From contig JAACJP010000060.1 in assembly GCA_013368375.1 (NCBI GenBank), forward strand, positions 1 to 64,000: DNA of 64,000 nucleotides, written 5' to 3'. Both the position numbers and the translations under genes were made by a program. The notes below the pieces were generated by a model. That model was not told the DNA's origin and did not search any database. It saw only the letters and a list, made by a program, of their open reading frames with translations. Positions within the stretch are counted from its first letter, which is position 1, and each line of letters starts with the position of its first letter. Source of the stretch: Tricholomella constricta. Lineage: Eukaryota; Basidiomycota; Agaricomycetes; Agaricales; Lyophyllaceae. Shown here one piece after another: positions 33,688-41,356 of this stretch.

Positions 33688-34647
33688 TGTAAGGGGGTGC
33701 GCCCACTCCTATTATCGCTTAGTCTCTTGTTCTCTGTCATCGGCCCCCATGGCCCCGCCTTAGACATACTTGCTGACCGCCATACTGTTCTTACGCCCCT
33801 TTTGTAGCTATTACTCCCACACCGACACCACTACTTAGATCCCTATCAGTCAGCTGGAAATTGTTACTCATCAGTAGTCAGCGCTTTTACATACCGCCTT
33901 AGTCACCGGCTCAGTGATGTAGTATATAAGCCTGGGTTGGAGATATTCTATCTCCAACCTGAACAATAACAGTATCTTCGGGTTTATACATTGATCAACT
34001 CTTAGCTTGCTCTCTTGTCGCCCTCTTCACGTTTCGCACTGTTGATTGCTCACTTGATCACATTTAGGACCCTCTTGGCTTGCGCCGGCTTGCAGCTCCT
34101 CGCTCGCCTTTGCCCATCCGGACGTCCTCTAACTGTTAGGGCAACCCTACAGTGGAGCACTATCACACTGACAAGGGGGAATCTGAAGTTATATTATGTA
34201 CAGTAAGGAATGTAGTAGAGGCAGGCCTACCTGACAAGGGGGAATCCAAAGAGAATAGACTAAAGGATTCCCAGATGTCAGGGGAACGACTATATACGAT
34301 GTATGTACGTGAGGGCAGGTCCTCTACAGTATACTGTACATGTAATGACAGGGAATGGTCAGCGGCGCGTGTCTGGACACGTTCCCGACGCTGTCTGATC
34401 CTCGTGGCGCAGGGTACGGGCACGAGGTCGGGCAGCCGACGTCGGGATGTCAGGTTTGTCGGGATTGGAGTTGGTACGCGTCAGGAAGAGGATTAAATGA
34501 GTGTAGGGGTATGTAGGAGTATGTACACGATGCTGGGGTCGGAGCGTTGGGGATGCGATCGGGAACGGGACGAGAGCGATCGTGCGCAGTCGGGGGACGA
34601 CCAATGAGCGTCGGAGAGCGCGAACGGGAGTTCCCCTGACACTAACA
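33688..34647 (+). mobile_element. 960-bp solo LTR inserted in Gypsy 2 gag
   Basis: Starts TGTAAGGGGGTGCGCCC and ends GACACTAACA, with perfect 5-bp duplications AGTTC at 33683-33687 and 34648-34652. No coding sequence inside. A TATA box and a strong hairpin mark a likely transcription start on the plus strand. Its size and an internal sequence CCCTACA at 34145-34151 leave open that it is a compound of two pieces, but the outer ends and duplication are clear. Confidence 0.82.
33923..33959 (+). promoter_or_regulatory. TATA box and hairpin of the 960-bp LTR
   Basis: TATATAAG at 33923-33930 is followed by a perfect 11-bp stem: GGTTGGAGATA (33935-33945) pairs with TATCTCCAACC (33949-33959) over loop TTC. 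This would lie near the start of the LTR transcript. Confidence 0.55.
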
Positions 34648-35270
34648 AGTTCGGGGTGCGTCTTTTCGATACTCGCATACCACAATGCTGGTGATCCGTT
34701 CTTGAGGTAAAAACTGAAGTACAAAACTTTGTCGTAGTCCGTAGGAAGAGAGCGACATTGAAGGTGTAGGGCGTTGTTGATCTCTCAAAGGAACGAACTG
34801 AGCTGACCGATGGTTCCGTCGTACATGCGCGGTTTGCAGACCTTTGGGATGCCCGAGCCTTCAGAGCTTGAGGGAGGAGCAGGTGGTTGAGGAGCGGCTG
34901 AAGTGTCAGAGGAAAGTGGAGAGAAGGAGCTGGTGAACGAAGCGGGGGAGTGGCTAGTATGTTGCTGAGACTTGAGATCATGAAGTGCATCGAGAATAGC
35001 CAAATTCTCTGTCTTGCATTGCTCAGAGTCTTTGGAGACGGATTTCCTGATAGCGTGTACAATGCGCCAAAGTTCCTGTACACCAATTCCAGGGGGAGGT
35101 GTCTCAGGGATAACGATAGAGTCAACAGAGGAGGGCGGAGCCTGAGGAGCTGGGTTTTTGACTGGAATGGACATAGTACCAGATTTTGTGATTGAATCAA
35201 ACTGTTACAGTCAAGGCTCAAGTATCAGAACTTAGAGTAAACGTAGTATCACAGAAATGGATGTGTTGAT

Positions 35271-36071
35271 TCAACAGAGAGTAAGTAAAGTGAGAAACGA
35301 CAGATAAGTAAGTAAAGTGAGACATATGTATATGTAAAAATTGGTGACCGCGACACATTCACCATGGTAAATGACACCAGCAAGGCAGTAATTAACCTGC
35401 CACTGACAACGCCTTTGTCCTGATATAAGTACCGTTAAGTCCCATGAGAGTGTCGGACTTCCCCGTGTCAAATCGAAGGCCAACAAAGGAGGAGCGTGTA
35501 CAAAAGTATGTACTATTCTCAACGCACTCTGACATGAGTGACACCATGACCCCACCTGGTACTGAAAATCGCGTACATAGGTTTGCAATGAGGTATCGCC
35601 ATCTGTCATAGGTATAAAAAAACAACCCGTGATAGGATCAACCACGTAGTTCACATGATGGCAGTTTGGACAGGCAAGCTTGGACGACAAGACCTGGACA
35701 CGGGAGTCAAAGATGTAGTCAAACATTGAGTGCACGCTTGTGTACTGGCCCCAAACAATTGTGGAAGGAGATTTCACGAATAAAGAGTGACGCAAGGTGT
35801 CACGCAGGTTCTCCAAGCGAACTGGCTGCAAGGTAGCGGCATAAGAGAATTGTGCAATGAGCAAAGCCAAAATCTCAGAATTACAGAATGTAAGGAGCTC
35901 AGTGATGGTGTCGGGTTTTCGGTGCCATGTATTGTGCAACAACACGACAGTCATGTCATACGCACAACTATTGTCCCGCCATGCCACCCCTACAGGAGCA
36001 ACAAAGTATTCAACATCAAGTACAGATATTTTGACCGTTTGACATTGGGGATGTAAATTCTGGTAAATCAT
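35271..36071 (-). CDS. cysteine-protease-like (USP-type?) ORF, partial
   Basis: A 266-codon frame that resembles proteins encoded in some Agaricomycete DNA transposons. WRDNSCAYDMTVVLLHNTW resembles the Cys box of ubiquitin-specific proteases (NSC followed by a hydrophobic helix). WGQYTSVHSMFDYIF and two zinc-type pairs, CPNCHH and CHSC, follow, then a Phe-Asp-Leu strand segment. Where a catalytic His box is expected (after AGVIYHGE) the sequence reads CVAVTNF and the frame ends in a hydrophobic run, so the C-terminus is lost or spliced. It lies between Gypsy 2 and the right border of the composite block, and is probably a remnant of another element. Function is an inference from motif shape. 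Confidence 0.4.
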   Translation of the reverse strand: MIYQNLHPQCQTVKISVLDVEYFVAPVGVAWRDNSCAYDMTVVLLHNTWHRKPDTITELLTFCNSEILALLIAQFSYAATLQPVRLENLRDTLRHSLFVKSPSTIVWGQYTSVHSMFDYIFDSRVQVLSSKLACPNCHHVNYVVDPITGCFFIPMTDGDTSLQTYVRDFQYQVGSWCHSCQSALRIVHTFVHAPPLLAFDLTRGSPTLSWDLTVLISGQRRCQWQVNYCLAGVIYHGECVAVTNFYIYICLTLLTYLSFLTLLTLC

Positions 36072-36491
36072 GGCAATTCCCGGACGTCGCTTACAGACGC
36101 GTGTGGGACCCTGGCACCATGCTGCTAAAATTTAATATCTGAGGTGCGTCCCCATTCCAAACTGTGCTGCTGAGAGGCATATATACTCAGACAACAGGTC
36201 TGAAAATTGCTGCAGCAGCAAGTCCATTGACCTCACAAATTTTAGTTTAGACTTATGTTGATTACATTTTTGGCCTCTTTTTAAGTCTGAATCCATGGTC
36301 AGAATTGTTGCTTGTGAGAGGGCAAGGGATAGCAACACGATAGCAAAGTGTGCTGCTCAAATAGTTCAGTTTGCACGGCCGAGAGGCTGCATGAGGTGAA
36401 TTCAGAAACCCAAATTGATGGGCGCGCACTGAGCTGATTTACCAGGCTGTTGGCCCAGCTCGTGGCCTGTAAATTAGGCCCATAAATTGGC

Positions 36492-36539
36492 CTGATTTAC
36501 AATAAATCAGTCAGAGCTAAGTGCTTATGAGCACTTAGC
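36492..36539. repeat. two consecutive perfect hairpins
   Basis: CTGATTTA (36492-36499) pairs with TAAATCAG (36503-36510) over loop CAA. GCTAAGTGCT (36516-36525) pairs with AGCACTTAGC (36530-36539) over loop TATG. Confidence 0.8.
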
Positions 36540-36902
36540 CCCCTTATTTCAGAGCTTAATGACCACTTCTGGCTCATATAGCAGTCAACAGCAGGACCAT
36601 AGGCTCTCAGTACAGTACATTTGCCTCCTGGACATGCCTGTGGGAGGCTTCAGGTGTGCTGGGTTGCTTTTCTGCTCATATGTACATTTAAAGGACTGTA
36701 AACTGTCTTCAATCATAGTAGAGGAGCACCCCTTGTAGAACAAAATCAATTTTAGATGCTTTTAAGCTAGGTATATCCCCCCTCAGGTATGCTCAGGGAG
36801 CTGAGGGAGGTGCCTCGCAGCGACGAATTTTTTTTCGTGAACCAAGGGAGCTTACAAGACGCGCCGCGGGCAGGAGGGAGGGAGGCGAGCGCAGACGTGC
36901 CG

Positions 36903-36914
36903 GGTCACGTGACC
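36903..36914. promoter_or_regulatory. 12-bp palindrome with E-box core
   Basis: GGTCACGTGACC is a perfect palindrome around CACGTG, the core bound by bHLH factors in fungi. It lies in a GC-rich patch with no adjacent gene start, so a role is only a possibility. Confidence 0.3.
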
Positions 36915-37696
36915 ATTGATCGCCGTCGGATCACGGCAGGTGCCGGCGCCGTTTTTCCTGCCGACTGTTGGCTGAACGTGATCCCATCATTATGATGGGA
37001 ACAAATTGATCCAATCATTAAATAACTGGCCCAAAACTCAGGTGGAAAGACCTCGTTCTATAAATAGAACTCGGAACATTAAAAAGCAGCACCACATGCA
37101 ATTTTTGTGGGTCCGTTGGCTCGGTGTGGAGCCCGGCCATCGATCTGGCCGTCGACACGCGAGACTGCCAAAGCTTGGTTTTGTTCCTGACAGTGACCCC
37201 TACGCATTCAGTTTTCTTGACCCGTCCTGCATAATTCGCGGCGCACACATCATCCCTGCATTTGCTGCTGGCAAGTCAGTGAACCTTCTTGCGGCGCGGC
37301 ACACCATGGCTCGGCCCTCAACCTCTCCGGAGGACTGGATAAACTTCTATGTTGATATGTAAATAAATCTTTGACCAGCTTCATTCAACGGGCTGACCAG
37401 AATACAGTTTCGTGGACCGGGACATGTTCTTTAGGTACCTAGGCTGCGGCATTGGGCACCTGGATATTGTGAAAGCCTTGGACGACGCTCTTGAAGCCGA
37501 GGATCCTGACGAGCCCTATGGTAGCGACGACAATATGGATCTTGATTCGGCGCCGTTTGGCAGCGGTTTCATCTTCGGGAGTGACGGCGAAGAAAGTGAC
37601 GATGACAAGGACGATGATGACTTGGACGACGATGGCGTAGATGATGAGGATGACGACGATGGAGATGATGACGATGTAGGATATGGTGGGCTGTAG

Positions 37697-37996
37697 CCTA
37701 TGTATTATACCATGAATTTATTTTCTCAACAATCTTCCACGTCGATGACGAGCTCAAGAAACCATTTCTTCAGAATTTAATTGAATATCATTCTAGCACA
37801 ATGTGGAGTTCTGATTACAATTCTCGACAATCATGAAATCATCTTTCACTTGAGTAGAACCTTTGACCATGATCAATGTACGCTGACAATTGCTTGTCAC
37901 TCTACGATAATGTTGCCAAACAAGGGTAACTGGACCGATGTCATATCAAAACTTTCCTGATTTACTGATGTATAAGCCGAGAATCGACGAGTCATC
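37697..37996. other. AT-rich spacer after Plavaka copy 2
   Basis: 300 bp with no supported gene. It should include the right end of the DUF6698/Plavaka unit 2. Confidence 0.4.
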
Positions 37997-38416
37997 CTAG
38001 TCCTCATAGAAGCTCGCATCATGGAAGTCGACATACCATTCCGGCTCCCGTCCAAAGATATCCTTCAGTATATTAACCTGCCTCTGATTCGGCCTCCGAT
38101 AATACGAGTTCCTCATGGTGCTGCACATGCTGACGAGATACACATACCCTTTTTCGGGGTCAAACAAGGTCGTGGGGTCCGAGATTTTATAGGTCACACT
38201 CTCCACCGAAAGGTTTCTGCACCGCGTCAAGTTTTCCAAGAGTATCATGGTCATGTACCACTTCGTGAAAGCGCCGGTGTTGGGATCGTAGTTCCTTATG
38301 CGGTGGTGGTTTTGGTCGAAGTAGTTTATGAACCATTCTTTTGGAACGTCGAAGCCGTAGAAGCAGCGACGGCCTTTCGTGATGGATATGCATGGGGGGA
38401 GTGGAAGGGGAACCAT
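37997..38416 (-). CDS. 139-aa hypothetical protein, family copy 1
   Basis: No function recognised. ATG at 38416, TAG stop side at 37997. The protein has KGRRCFYGFDVPKEWF, NYFDQNHH, KWYMTMILLE, SVESVTYKISDPTTL, GYVYLVSMCSTMR, YYRRPNQRQ and FGREPEWYVDFHDASFYED. It is soluble-looking, rich in Tyr and Asp. A paralogue at 47264-47683 is about 85 percent identical over the full length and a broken one lies at 48600-48954. A GTAAGC donor and CAG acceptor upstream (38538 and 38419) suggest a 5' exon that is untranslated, because joining it would shift the frame. Conservation across copies supports a real gene. Confidence 0.6.
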   Translation of the reverse strand: MVPLPLPPCISITKGRRCFYGFDVPKEWFINYFDQNHHRIRNYDPNTGAFTKWYMTMILLENLTRCRNLSVESVTYKISDPTTLFDPEKGYVYLVSMCSTMRNSYYRRPNQRQVNILKDIFGREPEWYVDFHDASFYED

Positions 38417-38654
38417 TTCTGAGTGTGCCGTGTTGGCGGTTTGGGGAGGAGGTTGGACCCGGGGTGATGAGGAGGGCGGCTGTGAGCGAGGTTGTGGTCA
38501 CTGGGTAGCCACAGAGACCGCGGAGAAGGAACGCTTACGGTCAAAGTCTGCATTGCCTGCCCAAGGGACTGCATCTGAGACATGTCATGCAACGAGGTAT
38601 GGGTTCCAGGGTTGGCAGTGGCGCGAGGACTACTTTATTTTTCTGGATATCAAC

Positions 38655-38805
38655 TCCGACTGAACAATGAAGTACGGAGTACTAAGTACTGAGTACAGAG
38701 CGCTAAGCTGTCGCCCATTCTTTCGTTGAGATCGCTGGAGCAGGAGGAGGAGTATAGCTGAATGATGGGAGCTGACAAGTTTTCGATATCGTAATATTAT
38801 GCAGC
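38655..38805. repeat. inverted duplicate of 40901-41051 (5' flank of the 139-aa gene)
   Basis: Reverse complement matches 40901-41051 along its length, including the run of GTACT-type repeats and the GCTCCAGCGATCTCAACG segment. This is the upstream flank of copy 1. The 40901-41051 copy is the upstream flank of copy 2, now parted from its gene by the Tnp2-like element. Confidence 0.8.
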
Positions 38806-38829
38806 ATTTTCATCGTTCCTGTTTGTACC

Positions 38830-39144
38830 TTGTAGATGGTTTAATGGATTTATGGACTGGCGAGTTCTGATGATTGATATATCATTTTTTTCTTGAGAAG
38901 GACAGACTCGAAGGGCGGTGGTGGCCCTGGTGTTCGCAGCCGTGGAGTGATATGTTCATGGCTTTCAAAATTTCAACGTTTAACGTTCGACGTTTAACGT
39001 TGACAGTCATCGTCTCGCTTGCCGTCAGATTATAATCGTGATGACTGTGACGCTGATGTTAGAGTCGGAGTCAGAGAGGAATGGTTGAAGGTTAGATTCC
39101 AGTTCTAAAAAATTGCGCACACTTCTTTCCACCAGAGTCTTTGA
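38830..39144 (+). repeat. direct repeat of 47928-48206
   Basis: About 300 bp shared in the same orientation (from GGTTTAATGGATTTATGGA to CCACCAGAGTCTTTGA) with scattered differences. The copy at 47928-48206 lacks the MITE found at the end of this one. TTTAACGTT and TTCAACGTT repeats lie inside. Confidence 0.82.
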
Positions 39145-39314
39145 CACTGGTGGCAAAGCTTGATATTTTCAGTCAAAGAATCAACAAATAATGCAAAATA
39201 TATTCCCCCAAGTCGAAATATTGAACGATTATTGAATTGTTATTGAATGGGAGAAACACTTTTAGCATTCTTTGTTGATCTTTTGCTTGAAAATATTGAC
39301 CTTTGCCTCCAGTG
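39145..39314. mobile_element. 170-bp CACTA-like MITE with 3-bp duplication TGA
   Basis: Starts CACTGGTGGCAAAG and ends CTTTGCCTCCAGTG; imperfect inverted repeats extend about 44 bp. The duplication TGA lies at 39142-39144 and 39315-39317. The paralogous segment at 48195-48215 reads CTTTGATGATC with no insert, which matches the expected empty site. CACTG ends and a 3-bp duplication fit the CACTA/CMC group. Confidence 0.85.
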
Positions 39315-39401
39315 TGATGATCTTCGCATCCAATTGCGACCTGACAAGCGGTGACTAATATCAAAGTACAAACAGGAACGATAAAAATGCTGCATAATAC
39401 G

Positions 39402-40900
39402 AGCTTATGACCCGTGCCTTCGGCACGGTGCCTGCAGGTCTGGCTTCAGCCCAGTGTCTCCAGCTCGGAGCATATTGTGCAATGAGAAATTGCATGGAGT
39501 TACTTTACACTACCATATGCATATACAGTGCCATTTGAAAAATAACCACACATGTTCATACTCCTATCACTATTCCCAGTACTAATCCCTCCTGACACCT
39601 GCTTCACGGAGTCCCATCCTCACAAACATATATCCGGTCCGATGCCTATATCTAATTAATGGAACACCATACAAACCTTTCCCTTCAACAAATCACGTAG
39701 TGCCAAGCTTGGTGACAAACCAAGTTCAATAAACCAATACCTCCTACCCAAACCTTTCGACAAATCGTGTGGTGCCAAGCTTGGCAACAACCGTCCAATA
39801 AATTAATACCTCCTACATGGTCGCTCTTAGAAACCCTTTGTCGGGGACTTGCTAAGACCGACACAGCGCACGAAGCACCCACTGTTCCCTTATCTGGTGA
39901 ATTGCCTTATTGGGAGCAGTTATACCTTACAGCCACGGTGCAGAGTGTTGTGGTCGATCGTTCACCGTATTTGCTAGTCTTTACGGTGCTTGTCCTTTGC
40001 TGTAACCCTCATCAGTGTACCCGTAACCCAGCGCAGAACCTGTGAGTGTTCTTAGTTTCGTTCCTGACGATCCCTTTGTTATATTCTGACATAATAGTCG
40101 TGTCTCTGACGAACGTCAGTCGCAACCAATTATATTAGATATTAGATTGGACAGCATTGTGCTTTTTGTATCGCAGTTGCTTCAACCATTTGCAGGTCAG
40201 ATCATACTCTACCCTTCTAAACCAAGCCTTTACAACCCCTGCACACTTGCATGTTTGGGAACTTTTGACACCTCTCGCCCATTTTAGTTGTTAGTTAGAT
40301 TGTTGTCGTGCCTCTTTCAACATGGCATGTGAGGAAGTTTATTGGAGGTACCAATATGTCTCATAAGAACCTTGAGTCGTGAGGCTTCACCTCTTTTTCT
40401 GCACTGTTTTGGACAGTTGCAGCCTAGATAAGCACTTCACACCTCTCCGTAGCTGCTCCTCAGCTCATCTTTCCAATTTTCAGTGACACACTACAGGCTT
40501 CACCTTCCTTGTCTTTTAATTAGTTCTGTAGCCGTTTTCCCTACTGTTCTTCACCTGCCGCACCATCTCACATCAAAATAAATATTTTCAAAGGCCCCGG
40601 CTCAACTTCTCTGTCCTCAGTCTCTGAATGAAGATGATGTTATAAAATTTGGATAGAAATTATCATGGACATCCCCTGCCTTCAAAAGGCATGCAGACAT
40701 GGATAGAATGTCATTATTTTGAGTAAATTGATGATCTTTCCAATGAGGGAGCATCAAGTTCAAAGAGTGTTTTGAAGGTCACATGATCTGAGGTCAGGGA
40801 ATGCCCGAAATTCAGAGCCAGCCTATTACGTAAATATATTAGCTAATATTGGTCAGCTTGATCAATCTTATGTCAGGAAAATCGGCGTCCCCTTTGTTAT
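39402..40900. other. non-coding stretch with a tandem repeat
   Basis: About 1.5 kb with no supported gene. A tandem pair of about 72 bp lies at 39672-39747 and 39748-39816, both with TGCCAAGCTTGG and ending AATACCTCCTAC. Confidence 0.55.
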
Positions 40901-41356
40901 AGATTACGATATCCAAAACTTATCAGCTCCTATCATTCCAGCTATACTCCTACTATACTCCTCCTCCTGCTCCAGCGATCTCAACGAAAGAATGGGCGAC
41001 AGCTCAGCGCTCCGTACTCAGTACTTAGTACTCCGTACTTCATTAATCATTCACAGCGCAAAGTCGAGAAATTTACGAGCAGTGAATTGTGGGAAAATGA
41101 AAAGAATACCCAACAAATTTCAATGAATAACACAAGGATTATGAGCGAGAGATAATGACGTGGATTTACAGGAATCCCATCCAATGTCCCTCCAATTTGC
41201 TTCACAAAATACCGACAATTTCTTCTTAGTTTCCTTTAGAATTTTACTAGCGAATTTTGTGATAATTGATCAATGACGTAGTGGCTGTCATTAAGAATGC
41301 GAACACTATGTACAAAAACACGTCAAAGTTGCCTTTTGTCCCCTCAGCGTTCGAAC

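Larger units (their letters stand above)
33053..35174 (-). pseudogene. Gypsy 2 Gag (interrupted by a solo LTR and one TGA)
   Basis: ATG at 35174 (MSIPVKNPAPQAP). A Ser/Pro-rich N-terminus leads to KPRMYDGTIGQLSSFL, then an in-frame TGA at 34785-34787, then the capsid (VLYFSFYLKNGSPALWYA). A 960-bp LTR is inserted at the THPEL codons. With one copy of its AGTTC duplication counted, the frame continues exactly into the next capsid segment (FVEHIDDTDKHATALAKVN) and on to the CCHC knuckle CYYCGQGTHSVNNC and the stop at 33053-33055. So gag had only the one stop before the LTR arrived. Confidence 0.8.
31071..35218 (-). mobile_element. internally deleted Gypsy element 2
   Basis: Gag, protease, the start of RNase H, the integrase C-terminus and a chromodomain are recognisable, but reverse transcriptase and most of integrase are missing. 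The 16-bp sequence TGTTACAGTCAAGGCT occurs at both edges (31071-31086 and 35203-35218). Similarity does not extend beyond these 16 bp, so they may be a junction motif or a recombination scar; full LTRs could not be found. Confidence 0.7.
36072..37054. other. non-coding right part of the composite block
   Basis: About 980 bp without a supported gene. It holds two adjacent perfect hairpins (36492-36510, 36516-36539), a GC-rich stretch (36790-36960) and the palindrome GGTCACGTGACC. Confidence 0.5.
30783..37071. mobile_element. composite insertion block splitting Plavaka copy 2
   Basis: Copy 1 and copy 2 of Plavaka align up to the Gly-Pro-Arg-Ser codons at about 30782 and again from Arg-Asn at about 37072, with the right number of codons missing between. 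The block between contains a deleted Gypsy element (about 31071-35218), its nested solo LTR, a cysteine-protease-like ORF and about 1 kb of non-coding sequence with hairpins. No target duplication is convincing. A perfect palindrome (GTTCTATAAATAGAAC, 37055-37070) abuts the right border. Confidence 0.7.
26959..37696 (+). pseudogene. Plavaka transposase, copy 2 (split by insertions)
   Basis: The 5' part runs from ATG 26959 to about 30782 and the 3' part from about 37072 to the TAG at 37694-37696. Exon 1 has the C2HC finger (CGAKGCGFES with LHRKSC). The second exon (from 27205) is longer than in copy 1 and holds the about 188 residues that copy 1 has lost, followed by FSSDGTHLTNFGMAKAWP. Further exons carry VVDLLHEFELGMWRT, AEWHALAKARMHTE and HDGQLDPAKK. 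An in-frame TGA at 29618-29620 interrupts the linker, a solo LTR sits at 29712-29932, and the block 30783-37071 is inserted just before FLWVRWLGVEPGHRSGRR. The last exon has FVDRDMFFRYLGCGIGHL and an Asp-rich tail. Confidence 0.88.
38795..39401. repeat. short inverted repeat around the 38830-39366 segment
   Basis: About 35 bp at 38795-38829 (ATTATGCAGCATTTT..CATCGTTCCTGTTTGTAC) is found inverted at 39367-39401. The enclosed segment holds the direct repeat and the MITE. Confidence 0.6.

Noticed and set aside
30783..35500. Search for LTRs of Gypsy 2 by comparing 30783-31070 with 35219-35500
   Set aside because: Apart from the 16-bp shared word, the two flanks show no similarity, so no LTR pair is reported.
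37055..37070. Possible Helitron 3' hairpin at the edge of the composite block
   Set aside because: No CTRR terminus follows it, no 5' TC start fits at 30783, and no helicase gene is present.
38419..38583. 15-codon 5' exon joined to the 139-aa gene
   Set aside because: The intron is a multiple of three and joining puts the main exon in the wrong frame; treated as untranslated or unrelated.
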